From the NCBI GenBank assembly GCA_013368315.1, contig JAACJM010000003.1:1178001-1242000 (forward strand): a stretch of 64,000 nt of DNA, given 5' to 3'. Each line of letters starts with the position of its first letter. Position 1 is the stretch's first letter. Source of the stretch: Tetrapyrgos nigripes. Its lineage: Eukaryota > Basidiomycota > Agaricomycetes > Agaricales > Campanellaceae. Below, piece by piece: positions 11,976 to 23,485 of the stretch. The notes under the pieces are model-generated. The model worked only from the letters and a program-made list of their open reading frames with translations. It did not search any database and was not told the DNA's origin. Position numbers and translations under genes: made by a program.

Positions 11976-12619
11976 TTCTAGATGGTTATTATCGGGTATA
12001 TACGTTGGCCTCATCCACTTGTACTTAGTTCTTATGGCGAGCTGTATTGTTTTATATATACTTGTACCTTATACAATTTTGTATTCTTGACAGAAGAAGA
12101 CTTGAAGGGTCCTCCCAAATTATTGATCGAAAAATCAATTTAGCTATCTACACAACAAATGCTCAGGTAAAATACTAACAAATATCTACCTCGATAGCTC
12201 ATCAAACGACAAAACAGAAGCAAGAAAGAGAACCTGAAACCAATCAAACTATAAAGCATCATATCGTAGGTGGTTCCATAGAAAGCAAGCCTGATGCCTG
12301 AGGGACCATGTGGACAGTGTCAGGGTGTACCTTTGTGATTCTAATAATGCGTCCACCGTCCTCTTGCAGCCTCTTGCCATCCTTTCTTAAAGTTGCAATA
12401 TGTATATGGCGTCATAATGCAGGCAAGCGCCCTGTCAATCTCGCAGCTCATACTGCCGTTCTTCACGATGCTCAGGACGCCAGTTTCAACTTTTTCACAT
12501 CCTCTTCCGCCATCTTATGGCCATTGGCTTCTCTCGGAAATTCCTCGCAAGATCCGTAGCTTCATTCCAAATTCACAGAAACCCTTAAATATGCACGGAG
12601 AGAGTTTCACTTGTCATAT
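11976..12619. other. Intergenic region, no gene seen
   Basis: This is the 3' flank of MET16 plus the 5' flank of the CE16 esterase. The open frames at 12308-12623 are short and show no conserved content. Confidence 0.4.
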
Positions 12620-14190
12620 ATGATACGTCTCTTCAATCAAGCTTGGGTCGGCTCTACTATTTTTCTTGCCTTGGGATGTCGAGGACTTACATGGGGAGAC
12701 ACGAAGTTTCTGATGGTCTTTGGGGATTCCTATACCACTGATGGTGTGTCTTAGTGCAAAGCTGGTTCATGCGTTGGTTTTCTAACTTTCTAGCACCGCT
12801 TAAAAGGATACAATATCTCTGCTGGGATAGATTCTCCTGTTCCTGGTTTTGTAAACACCAAGTTTTTTTTCATGCTTGCAAGCCCTGCTTCTTATATCTC
12901 GAACAGACATCCTCCAATGGGCCAAATTGGGTGAACTTTTTGGGTATCGAGTTTTGACAGTCCACTTGATTGGACAGACAACTCATTTCTGTTTGTAGAA
13001 GGGACATACAATGTTACCAACACCAGGGTTCGTCGCCTGGTGTAGTTACAATCCTGCATGCCTGAGTATAACTTCGTCCTCCAGGTCTTCGATCTGGCCA
13101 GTGGCGGTGCTACGATTGACGCAGCTCTGGTCCCTCCCTTTCAGCCAACGGTTCTGTATGTTTCCGAACACTCTTACAATCGCTCAAAGGCTGACCTCTG
13201 TACATACATCGCGATGCTCTCTTAGCTCTATAGTGGACCAAGTCAACCAGTTTAAAACCTTCTTGGCACCAAAACCTGCTACTGCGGAGTGGCAGAGCTC
13301 TGATACGCTGTTTGCGATTTGGATTGGTATCAATGATGTGGTATGTCGCTGCCTGACTCTGCGGTCATGATGAGAGTAGTCACTGAGCGGCGTGTGCGTG
13401 TGCGTGTGTATGTGTGTCTTTTTTCTCTTCAGGGAAACTCTTTTCCATGGGTGAGCTTTTTTCGGCTCAGTGGTCTGTGCCTGTCAAGGCTGAGACTGGT
13501 CGGCTACTTTTTGTAGACCAATATATCCCAGCCTGAATTTTACGGGGTTTTAATGGAGAGATTGGCTACGCAGGTTAGTCATTGCAGCGCCTTGACGTAT
13601 TTAAATTTTGCTAACGTTTGCTTGTAGCTGGAGGAATTATACGACGTCGGCGGACGCTCATTCCTCTTCCTTACCGTCCCGCCTACAGATCGTTCACCGC
13701 TTTTCCTTCAACAAGGACAAGGCGTAGTCTCACGTTTAACTCCATTGATAGCAGATTACAATCGAAAGTTGAGTCAGACAGCGCACAACTTCAAGGCCAA
13801 TCATTCCGATATCGATACGATGACTGTATTCGATACGCAGCCCATCTTCAACACTCTTCTCGACAACGCCAGAACTCTAGGATTCGTCAACGAAACAGGT
13901 TTTTGCGAGGCTTATCAAAACGGAACGCCCGAGCCGACTACGCAGATTGCTCCTTGTGCTCCTGTTTCTAGCTACTTGTGAGTGTTAATCTTCTCCATCA
14001 CCAACATACTGCGTTTTGCAGTGGCAACACTGATCTGACTCGTCTTCACTCGCAGTTGGCTGAATTCTTTGCATCCGCTGTTCACTGTGCACAAGTGAGT
14101 TGGCTGGGCACTTTTTTGGTAATGAATGATCGCTTACTAACATCTAAAAGTACCATTGCCCATGCGTTGTCTACGGTGTTGAGCGTGTAG
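12620..14190 (+). CDS. Secreted GDSL/SGNH acetylesterase, carbohydrate esterase family 16-like
   Basis: Eleven short exons (12620-12745, 12794-12850, 12907-12943, 12999-13027, 13085-13155, 13226-13340, 13433-13450, 13517-13573, 13628-13977, 14056-14094, 14151-14190) give a 312-residue frame. An N-terminal hydrophobic segment is followed by the GDSL block MVFGDSYTTDG with the catalytic Ser. Next come YNISAGIDSPVPGF, SSNGPNWVNFL, the ASGGATIDA block, the GxND block AIWIGINDVGNSFPW, FLFLTVPPTDRSP, and near the end WLNSLHPLFTVHN with the catalytic His. This is the CE16 layout; such enzymes remove acetyl groups from short xylo-oligosaccharides. The residue three before the catalytic His is Asn where many SGNH hydrolases have Asp. 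The 18-base exon 7 is among the smallest here, and three further exons (3, 4 and 10) are under 40 bases. Family is well supported; exact substrate is inference. Confidence 0.85.
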
Positions 14191-15206
14191 TGGCGGAAAA
14201 TGATGGGGAAATATGAATCAATAAGAATCTAGTATGGTCATAGTATAGTCATATGTGGTGTTGGTGATCGTCTGTTCTCGAGGTAACTTGACAAAATCAA
14301 TGGGTCAATGCAAGCTCAAAGCCTGCTCAATTCGCTGCAACCCTAGATAGTAGTGACCAGAATCTTGGCAGCCTCTGCCCGACGGATGACAGGAATCGAC
14401 GGACTTTAGTATCCATCCGGCGGAAAGCTTCCTTCTTTCGCTAGTTTCTTGTTTGATGCGCTATTCCTGGATCTGAAGAAGGCGGAGAACGGGAACGAGC
14501 GGAAAACACCTACGGTGAGGCGGTTAGCTGACACTTCAAGGAGATCCTGAATGCAAGTACACGGGCACAAGCGGTTTTGGGCGAAATCTATCTGCCAACT
14601 GAGTTAGTTACGCTTTGGTTACGCTGACAAGACACTCTTGCGCTGTAGATCCTCCACTCCAGCGTCATGCATTTTGTAAAGGATTGACAAGACAGTCTAC
14701 CGGGATGGATGTGCGCGACGCCCATGCACATGCGCATCCGCCGTGTACCCGCACTCAGCGCTCTCAGCCTCTTGCGCAGTACCTCTGCTGTGATCATTCG
14801 TGGAGGTAGCCATAGAGCTTGGCTGTTCCTCAATTGGTCATAATTGTAGAGACACTGTTTGAAATGCACCTTCTTTGAACGGCTGAATGGCTAATTGACC
14901 TCAGTTAGCTAGGTCTGAATATGAATAGTATTAATGGTTAGTTGACTAAAAGTCGATTAGTACTTGTACTGGATGTTCAGATTTGTACCTCGGTAATCGG
15001 TACATATTATTCGAGGAAGTATCATTATTTCCGGGGATGATAAACGCCCGACGCTCAAAGTACCGGGGCTGAGTCGGACAGCTACATACCCATCAACGAG
15101 CGCATGAACGGACGTTTGAATATACTTCATATGGTGCATATATACGCCTACATATGCGCTCATATTCCCTTAGCAATAAGCCTCTCACCTTTGCCTGAAT
15201 CACAGG
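14191..15206. other. Intergenic region, no gene seen
   Basis: About 1 kb without a supportable gene. Open frames on either strand (for example minus 14588-14869) have no recognisable features. The last 150 bases before 15207 should include the promoter of the next gene (TATATA at 15138-15143). Confidence 0.4.
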
Positions 15207-15806
15207 ATGCCTGTTACAGCGCTCACCATCCTAGAACTGATACCACCATATGATTTCCATTACCCTCCCCTATCCAACACCCTAGCAGCGTATATCGCAC
15301 AACAATGCCAATTCTCAGCCTATCCCGTTGCCCTCTATCGAGACACGACAAGCTCATCTCTATTTTACCTGATCACAGGATGGCATAATGTCGCCGCGCT
15401 TTCCTTGTGGAAAGAGTCTCGACCAAAGGCCATTGATCAATTCTTCGGGTCGAAGGGAGAGATATTTCTAGACATGGATTTCGATACCATTCCAAGAAGT
15501 GGGCCGGGTATAATGTGCGTTACGCGTCATATTACGCAGACAGATGGAACAGATACTAGTGGAGGTGAAGAGGATGTTGGCAATGGAAGATGGCGACAGA
15601 CAAGTCAACTGCGCGTACAATGGATGGGAGGAGGAGCAAGCAGCCAAGGGGGCGGGTCATTCTACCAGTTCGTCTTGTACGAAGAAGAGACGTCAGAAGA
15701 TGCCATACGAGGATTCCACCGCTCGAAAATATTCTTTCTGATGAGACGTATCTCAATACCAAGGCCTCACTTCGCAGTGACAAATCCATCCGTAAGTCAC
15801 CATTAG
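15207..15806 (+). CDS. Small hypothetical protein, possible ABM-type alpha/beta-barrel
   Basis: An open frame from a good ATG (AGGATGCC) begins MPVTALTILELIPPYDF and is about 199 residues if read to the first stop. The first 110 residues alternate hydrophobic strands and helices. The segment LFYLITGWHNVAALSLWKESRP followed by AIDQFFGSKGEI resembles single-domain dimeric alpha/beta-barrel (ABM-like) proteins of fungi. From about residue 115 the chain is Gly/Ser/Thr-rich and then more ordered (SFYQFVLYEEETSEDAIRGF). A GTAAGT at 15793 suggests the true 3' end is spliced, with acceptors at 15822 or 15871, so the last residues are uncertain. Substrate and role cannot be said. Confidence 0.6.
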   Translation: MPVTALTILELIPPYDFHYPPLSNTLAAYIAQQCQFSAYPVALYRDTTSSSLFYLITGWHNVAALSLWKESRPKAIDQFFGSKGEIFLDMDFDTIPRSGPGIMCVTRHITQTDGTDTSGGEEDVGNGRWRQTSQLRVQWMGGGASSQGGGSFYQFVLYEEETSEDAIRGFHRSKIFFLMRRISIPRPHFAVTNPSVSHH

Positions 15807-15889
15807 TAACTTCTGCAGCATTTCCTGATTTCTCCCGGGTTCAACTTGTTTTGGTTCTTGAAATAATAGGTTTGAAGAGTTGGATTTAG

Positions 15890-16685
15890 AAGGGGTACTC
15901 GGACCGTACAGAAGGAGCAAACTCCGAGTCGGTATCGAGATGACAAACGCACGACTAAGTGCTTAGCAAGACTTGAGACCAGAAGACCACGCAAGGGCCG
16001 CATTAAGCACCCAGCACAAGCTCAATCGAAGCTCCCCGCTCCTGCCCGGACCGTCAGAGACGTACTCGGGAAAACAATACAGCGCGTCGCAGGACTGTCA
16101 GCGCCGCGTGCAACGATTGATTCGAAAAATCATATGGGCTGGGTTGTACATTTTCAAATGCAGAATGAATGTACCTGTATGAGACCAAGCCATCACCTCC
16201 AAAAACCACTTGGATAAAAAGAAGACATTTGGTGGGAGCACATTACCAGCAGCGCCTATTTGTAAGTATCCGATAGAAGACTGAGAGCCTTGCTTTTGAG
16301 TACATTTGGAGAAACTGATGCATTGAATCGGAAGCTTTCCGGTGGTTATGAAGTTTGAGAGTCGAAGGCTCGAAGCTTAAGTTCGTGATTCGCGCCTGAC
16401 ACTTTTAAATCTCCGATAGAATATTCAATTTCCGATAAACGGCAGAGTGACACATCTGGCCGTAGTCTGGGCGGGAATCTTCATTTCATTGGTCAGGGAC
16501 GGCGAAACAGTAAACCTTCTTCCAGGACTCCCTTCATCTATCGCAGTGGCCCTTCAAAGCCTAACCCCACCTTCTTTTGCATAACTCACACTCTTTTTAT
16601 ATCACCACTTGCTCTCAAACGAGAGCTTCACAGACACAAAACTCTTTTAACCCCTAACTCTGACCTAAAGCAGTCTTTTTCAATA
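15890..16685. promoter_or_regulatory. Intergenic region with promoter of the coiled-coil gene
   Basis: No gene is seen. The last 120 bases before 16686 look like a promoter and leader: a TATA-like TTTTATATC at 16595-16603, followed by CT-rich sequence leading to CAATAATG at the start codon. Confidence 0.35.
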
Positions 16686-17821
16686 ATGGGCAACTCGAAA
16701 TCCACTATGAAGAATGCTACTGAGGTGAGCTTTTAGTGCTTCTTAAGCTATAGAAACGCTAATCAACCGAGCTTCTGCAACGTTGAAGCTTGCCAACAAG
16801 CTCACAAACCAGAACGCTGAGCTCTCCGCTCAAGTTTCTTCTCTCAAAGACACTATATCCGCATTGAACGCTACTGTGTCCCAAATGCAGGCAAAGTTGG
16901 AGAAGATGGAGAAGACAGAAGTTCAGGTCGGTTCAAGAAGTCTGTCAGTTTTGTCAGCGTCTAATGCCTTTCGTACAGTCGCCGCCGGCGCCGCCCACTA
17001 GTACCAACAATAGCATAGACACGTTGCAAATCTCAGCCAAGTTGGACAAGATTGATACTTTAGAGACTCAAGTCCGTGTCTTACTCATTTTTTGAGGAAC
17101 TTATTGCTTACCCGGGAAATTATGTAGATGTCCACATTGAACAGCACCGTCTCGTCTTTGAAGTCGGCCGTTCCTTCGGGTATGAAAGAAAAGTTGGAAA
17201 AACTGGAGAAGCTGGACCAGATGGAGGCCAAGGTGAGCTTTCTCAGGTTTGCTGATCAGTATAGGCTCCATTCTCACAGCGTTCCGTAAATCTCAGATAA
17301 CTCAACTTTTAATGACCCCAGCACCACAGGCTCCTGTGCCTGCCTCCGTTCCAGTTGCGGCGAACGGCAATGCTGTAACGGCGGATCCTGAACTCCTGAA
17401 AACGTATGATCGCTACCCTTCTCTTCGTTCAAGTTGTTATTGATTGTAAACGGCTTCGCTCATTTCACCCTTCATTTCATTTACCCGACAGTGTCAAGAA
17501 GATGCAGGAAATTGACATGTGTCGTTTGCACAATTATCACCGCTCGCACAAGATACAATGGCCTCCTTCTCTCGAAGTCCCCGCTGAATTGAAAGGCGGT
17601 CTTCCCAAGGAGGAGAGGGATTTGATAAACCTCAGTGGTACGTTGATTCACCTTTTCCCGCTTGGACTATGTGTCTTGACGGCGTATCCTCCACAACAGC
17701 TCCGCAAATCAATGCATTGGCTGCCGCTTTAGGTCTTCCGGATCTCCCTGAGGGTGAATCCGGTTCTACCGACCGTCATCTTCAAGTCCTTTACTATCTT
17801 GGAGTCTACTATCACCATTGA
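16686..17821 (+). CDS. Uncharacterised coiled-coil protein with N-terminal myristoylation-like sequence
   Basis: Seven exons (16686-16724, 16789-16926, 16979-17071, 17128-17232, 17297-17403, 17492-17637, 17700-17821) join in phase to give 249 residues. The N-terminus MGNSKSTMK fits an N-myristoylation signal (Gly2, Ser6). Residues about 14-60 are heptad-rich (LANKLTNQNAELSAQVSSL, ALNATVSQMQAKLEKMEK), and two more helical stretches follow (LQISAKLDKIDTLETQ, MKEKLEKLEKLDQMEAK). These are linked by a Pro/Ala-rich hinge with APQAPVPASVPVAANG. The C-terminal 90 residues are globular-looking with CRLHNYHRSHKIQWPPSLEVPAEL, KEERDLINL and a closing RHLQVLYYLGVYYHH. Exon boundaries coincide with coil segments, as if built from repeats. 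I do not recognise the family. A membrane-tethered scaffold is a guess only. Confidence 0.75.
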
Positions 17822-18198
17822 TTTACTGACCGATATCCTGCTCGACGCGTTTTGCTTGATCTATCTTTTTGCTCATTATAAGATTGCAATTTGTATATGC
17901 TTTGGTATACGGAACTAAAATACAGACACCTTCCTCGTTTTTTCCAGACCAGAGGTAGCATTAAGATCTCAGGCCTCAGGACCAGGTTCACCAGAGCAGA
18001 TGCGGTTGTAATCGTAGCACTCATTACAGATTACTCAAGGACTACCGGCAGCATGAAAGATGGGATAGCCTCCAAAGAAAGCATCTATAATAACTTCTGA
18101 GGCAGTCATTTATTAGATATTAAGCAAGGATAACATTCTGTGTAGTATATCCAACTCTACACCCTGATACCGACGAACCACTTCGTCCTGATCGTGCC
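17822..18198. other. Convergent intergenic region, no gene seen
   Basis: 377 bases between the stop of the coiled-coil gene (plus) and the stop of the mS29 gene (minus). It is presumably the two 3' regions. Confidence 0.4.
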
Positions 18199-20047
18199 TC
18201 ATATACCCAATTCCCGCAAATGAGGCCAGGGTGTGCTTAAATCTGGCTCTGGTAAAGCACCTTCCAGCGTTGCCAAAATTCCCTTCCATACAAACGTCCT
18301 AGGGTGTCCGCCGGTCTCTGTATATTTCGCCAGCAGGGACTCGTCGTTTACAGCTAGAAAAAAAATAAAAAATAAAAAATAAAACAGTGTAAGCGCACGC
18401 AAAACAAATGTGGATGATAGCAAAACACGTACGGGAACTCAACGACCTATCCTTCATCCACACCTCAAACACTGCAGTAGCCTCTTCCAACGTAAACTTA
18501 TTCGGAACCTGCAAATTTATCAAGCCCTTGGCGTATTCCATCAAGGACTTGTTTGCCTTATCGTATGGACTCCATGGAAGGAAACTCGGCAAGCTGAGGC
18601 TTGTTATAAGTTCGTTTGATATAGGGAACTGGGAGTCTGAAGCAGTAAGAGCACCGAGGACGGCTCCATTGCTGAAGGAACGTTTTCCTGAAGCGAATTC
18701 CAGGAGAAGACGTGGCATGGAAAGATGGTATGGACGGATATGTGCGAAGTGAGGGTCGCGGTAGACGGTGCGTTCTCTATAGATGGCTTGGAAATCGTCG
18801 ATGGCTAGGAGGACGGGAGATCTATAGTGAAGATGAAAATACGTCAGAGTTCGCCAATAAACTCAAAAAAGAGAAACTTGAAGACGTCAAGGAAGGGTAT
18901 ACGTACGTCGTCTGATTAGCCAGCTCGGTCATGAAATGATCCAGTACCTGGGTCGCAATTTGTGGTTCCTTTACACCCATAGTCGCCAGTTCAGCTAGGG
19001 AGATACCGCCAGCGATCTGCCTTTTCTCCAGAGTCAAAGCACGGCGCATGGGGATTTTGGTGAGAAGGGCAGAATTGACGTTCAGTGTGCGTTGTAGTAG
19101 TTGAAGAGCGTATTTGGGTTGAAGATAGGTTTGACTGCGAAGGTCGTATTGGTGTAATGTGGTGGAGTCGACAGTTTTTTTGGCTGTTGATTGATATGCA
19201 TGAGTAAGGTTAGAGAAGGCCAGTACGAGGCCAACGCACCTCGAGGAATATATATGACAATCCACTCATTGTCTTGACAATAACGCACCGCTTGTAATAG
19301 TAACGTGCTTTTCCCTGACCCAGCAGAACCAGTTATAGCAACCCTCGTCTGCTTGCTTGGGTTTTTAGCTGCCTCGTCGAGTAACCTTGCGGTCTGAACA
19401 GTAACATCCCGAACCACTGAAGCACGTCTGGAGAGCAGACGGTACTGAAAGATGGTCAGTTGACTCGCAAACGTAACTGCAACTCATAAAACGCACCTCG
19501 AGTAAAATGTCTTTTGGTGTTCCAAAAAATTTGATTGGATCGTTCTCTCGTTCCTCGAAGTGAACCGCTTTCCCTACCATCTCCTCATCTACATTATACT
19601 AAGAAGAGAAGTCAATTACACGTTTCGTTCAAGCGACAATACGAATGAAGCTGACAGGACGGAAGGGAGGTAATGCAATCGGAGTTCTGTTGTCGGACTG
19701 GAATAAGGGATCGGAAAGTTGTGTAGCGGGCATAGAGCGCCATGCCTACACCAGGTATATGTCAGAATACTGAAACACTGAAACCAGCGCAGAGAGCAAA
19801 ACATACGGGAATCCTGCCTTTCTTGCTAAACACTTTCTTCTTCTTGCTGGTGCGACCAGTCATCTTGAATGCATTGCTTTCTTCAATTCCAAGATAGCAC
19901 TGAGCTTGAGATACAGCTAGAAAGTCAACGGAGGCTATACTCACTTCCGGGAACGGCAGTCGCATAATTTCGCGACTCTGCTACGGACAGCAAAGCATTA
20001 CGGAGTGCAGGACGGCAGGGCGACGCGCGAGAAAGAATGAAGGACAT
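18199..20047 (-). CDS. Mitochondrial small ribosomal subunit protein mS29 (DAP3 family GTPase)
   Basis: Reading leftward from 20047, the N-terminus is MSFILSRASPCRPALRNALL, an Arg/Ser/Ala-rich likely mitochondrial presequence. After a spliced junction comes a basic segment TGRTSKKKKVFSKKGRIPV. The P-loop domain contains RVAITGSAGSGKSTLLLQAV (Walker A GSAGSGKS), then QDNEWIVIYIPRG. The C-terminal part has MPRLLLEFASGKRSFSNGAV, LPWSPYDKANKSLMEYAKGL and NKFTLEEATAVFEVWMKDRS. It ends GGHPRTFVWKGILATLEG. These blocks are those of DAP3/mS29, a nucleotide-binding protein of the mitoribosome head. Multiple introns; one near 18355-18420 (minus) is extremely A/T-rich. Orientation is convergent with the coiled-coil gene. 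Confidence 0.88.
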
Positions 20048-20367
20048 TCCTGTCTAATTTCAAGTCAAGGATACGCAACAAGGAATGAGGCAAACTACTT
20101 ACCGTCCAGTGGCCTTCGCGTCGTTGAGGTGGAAGGGAAAACTAGACAGCTAAAGACTTTGCACAACAACCACAAACAAATTTGCTTCCTTTTCCTTTTT
20201 CATCATTGGCTCAAACGCCGTTTTTGTTATCGAGCGAGAATTGCATTTAGATTACATGCCAAAGCAAGACACCATCTATTGCACAGCGTTTTTTTTTTTT
20301 TCTTCTTTTCATTCCAAAAAGAGGTCACAATGAATGATGTGGCTTAGGCATCCTTCTTTCGGCAACA
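20048..20367. promoter_or_regulatory. Divergent region between mS29 and the AAA ATPase relic
   Basis: 320 bases. A pure T run lies at about 20288-20300, followed by a CT-rich stretch. No gene is seen. Confidence 0.35.
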
Positions 20368-21858
20368 ATGGCAGCTATTAGTTTCCAGTGGTACAAGAAG
20401 TGAGTCTTCCTTTCTCCTACCCCATTTTCATTATTTTTCACCAACCTGTAATGAACCGCGTGTTCGGTTCGGGTTCAAGAGACTAAGTAGTGAGAAAGGT
20501 ACTGAATCAAGGCAAGCTTTCGCTTTACCGAGAAATACTAGGGTCTGGAGCACTTGGTGAGCACGCTGGCGTCAGTCAAGGCCGAGAAACAGCACAAAAA
20601 GCTTGGGATCACTTGGTGTTGGATCCTGATGTCAAGGTATGAGAACGGTTAACGTTCTGCCCCTATAATGTTCATCTCGACTTCAATTCAAATTCTTCTT
20701 CGTAGACTTTGATCAAAGGACTGGTCGATGTCACCAAGAACGAGAACACGACCACTCGCATGGTCACTAATGGTATCTCAGGCAAAGGTAGTGGATTGGT
20801 GAGTCTAGATTTCTCCTCTCAATCCTTTTATTCCAAAAGTTTTATTCTCTTGTTCACATTCCGGAAGATCGCCGTCCTTCACGGCCCTCCCGGCACAGGC
20901 AAAACTCTGACCGCTGAAGCAGTCGCCGAGATCCTTCAGCGATCTCTTTACATGGTTGGGTCTTCAGAACTGTCTACAAGTCCCTCCAGCCTGGAAAGTA
21001 GTCTCAAGTCGATTTTAAAGTTGGCGTCGGCTTGGGACGCAGTGCTCTTGATTGACGAGGCAGATGTGTTTTTGGAACAACGCAGTCTTCATGAGGTGAG
21101 TGGTTATCTCTTGAACGGAGTCTACTGTGATGCAGTTTCTGATCTGTTTTCTCGATTCATAGATTGAACGAAATGCCTTGGTTTCGGTTGCACGCCAGTC
21201 CTTTGATTATCTCTGATTTCATCTGAACATAACTGTTAGATGAAATAACTAATCAGACTGTTCATGTTCACAGTCAGGGTGCTTGAATATCACCGTGGCG
21301 TCCTGTTCTTGACCACGAATAGAATCAAGACTTTTGATGAAGCTTTCCTCTCGCGTTTCCCTGTCGGTACGTCCGTTATGCATTATCATAGAAATTTCTG
21401 CGCGTCACTGATACTAACCTCAACTCTCAGCCATCAGCTACCCTGAGCTCGACCAGATGGGTCGTTTCGCCGTCTGGTCCAAATTCTTTGAGCTCGCAGG
21501 GGATCAAATCGCTGACTCCAACTCTGAGTTCAAGGAAAATGAGACTCAGAGTCAAGTTATCCCGAAATCCGAACTCCTTTAGCTATCTCTAAAGCCCTTC
21601 AACGGACGTACAATCAAAAACCTCCTTCGCACGGCTCAGGCATTAGCCCTTTCGTCAAACGTCCCTCTGAGCTTGCAACATGTCCAGACTGTTGTGAATG
21701 CTCAGGAAAAGTTTTTGAGAGAATTTTCTGAGGCGAAGGGCTTGAAGAGGAAGATTGAAGAGGTCGATGGGGATGAGGACGAAGATGGTAGTAGTGATTC
21801 GTGGCCGGAAGGATCTAGCAATGGTAGTGGTCGGCCGACTATTAGGCGCAAGTGCTAA
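20368..21858 (+). pseudogene. AAA-type ATPase, truncated and interrupted (probable pseudogene)
   Basis: The sequence carries one AAA domain typical of large fungal AAA proteins. The Walker A is HGPPGTGKTLTAEAVAE (20883-20933), then YMVGSSELSTSP, Walker B DAVLLIDEADVFLEQR, the VLEYHRGVLFLTTNRIKTFDEAFLSRF segment, ISYPELDQMGRFAVW, and after a break KPFNGRTIKNLLRTAQALA. Relatives have several hundred residues before this domain. Here at most about 60 coding residues precede it, and the only candidate start is ATG at 20368. Around 21182-21282 the normal splice between ERNALVSV and VLEYHRG does not work with any GT..AG pair in frame. A TAG (21579-21581) stands in frame just before KPFNGRT. The tail after it stays open to 21858 (DEDEDGSSD). 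Two lesions plus N-terminal loss suggest decay. An expressed short form is not excluded. Confidence 0.65.
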
Positions 21859-23485
21859 ACGATTTGAAGTTCATGTACGTACTGTGTATCCGACGGTGTA
21901 GTCCTGTATGATAACCATTGATAATGCATTCCGAGAGGAGGATTGAAACGCGGCGAGTACAAGCAAATAACACGCCGAGCTTGAATTGATGAACAGGGAC
22001 GACTGTAAACAAGCTTTTCCGTCTGGAAGTTTGAGTTCAAGAACGACGCCGCCGGACGCACAAGTTAGTAACTTACTAGTGGGACGACGAACCCCGTGTG
22101 GCGCCACTTGAAGTTCGCATAGTACCAACAATCCTGAGCAGGATCGTTAGTTATGCATTTTCGCTCGACTAGTAAGTACTCTGGATACCATGAGAGTACA
22201 GTGCACTCGGCCGGAACGAAAGGTTGGCTTGCACTTGGCAAAAGTTTGCGTCTCATGTGCATCTCTAATTCCTGAGGCCTGATCTGCCGACCAGACCAAG
22301 GACGGGTTCATCATGATTATGTATTACGTTCAGTGCTATAATGATGCTCGACTTCCATTTTATCTCGGCGGCGTACTATATCACAGCCTAATAAAGCAAG
22401 ATCAACTATTTGAACAGACACGCACTTACAAAGCCTTGCGAACCTGGTGATTAAGTACGTAGCTGGCCATGGCAAGAACAAGCTGGACCGGTGCGATAAC
22501 ATTACTAGAAGCGGGAATGTGGCCAAGCAAAGTACGTGAGTAAGCTATGAATCTAATATGCTGCTTTCTTGGTGCTTTCTGCTTCTAGTCATAGTAAGTG
22601 CCGCAGGCTTCCTCAGGCTTCCCGCCCATACGTCATTGCTCCGTTCCCGAGGTCAAGAATCTTCTGTAGTGAGTGAACTGAGTTGAGGAAGCATGCTCAG
22701 CGTTAATGCTGAGCAGAAATCTGTGCAGCGCGGCATGGCTGATAATCGATGATGATCAGATACTACATGGCTAATACTATCCGGCGAGCTTTCGTACGCG
22801 GATGACTTTGCCTCCGCATCTAGACTCCGCTATACTCTAGAGGGTCAAACACCTTCAAAATTTGATTCGGAGTGATTATAAGTAATCTATCCTAAACTCA
22901 TCTGAGGGGCAGAAATTTGCGGATTACCGAAAGAAGTTGTCGCCCTTACTACTTATGAGTGGTCAATGGCCATAATATTCGCTGAAGAGATGGAATAATC
23001 TCGAGAAATCAGTGCTCGCTATGTGCTACTCCTAGAGCAGTTCTAAGCATCTACCTTTTGGTGCAGTGGCAATGTGGCGGGATTAGGGGAAAATTTCTCG
23101 TAATCATTATTACGGGCCCTCGCGTGACAGCGCGAAGGCAACAGTGAGAATTCTCTTTCGATTCTCTTTGTTTCTTTAGGAACTTGTTGCTGTCTTCAAG
23201 CCCCCTTTATAGCTCTTGCTTCCCTTCTAAATCCCTAAGTCTTTCCGCGTGAAAGGTCGCGTCGTTGACTGAGCTGGAGAAAACACACATCGTGCACGGA
23301 ATTTACTATCTCAAACGGAGGATGGACTACTAGGGGACCCACTGTGCGTACATCGTGATCACTTTGAGCTCACCATTGTCTCTGCAACTAATTTACTCTT
23401 GATTCTTGATCTCTGACGACAAGCAGTCGTTACTATCGATATCTTCAGCTGTGCCAGCAAAGCAGCTGACTTGAAGCTCTAAGCC
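21859..23485. other. Intergenic region; at most a weak minus-strand gene candidate
   Basis: About 1.6 kb without a supportable gene. On the minus strand between 22260 and 21855, two open segments are separated by a consensus intron: GTAAGTTACTAAC starting near 22077, with an acceptor TTCCAG near 22023. The implied short peptide has no recognised motif. Bases 23100-23480 are likely the promoter of the following large gene (CT-rich, purine/pyrimidine-skewed). Confidence 0.35.

Noticed and set aside
14588..14869. Minus-strand frame of 93 codons in the intergenic region
   Set aside because: No motif, no clear promoter or splice pattern, and codon use looks random.
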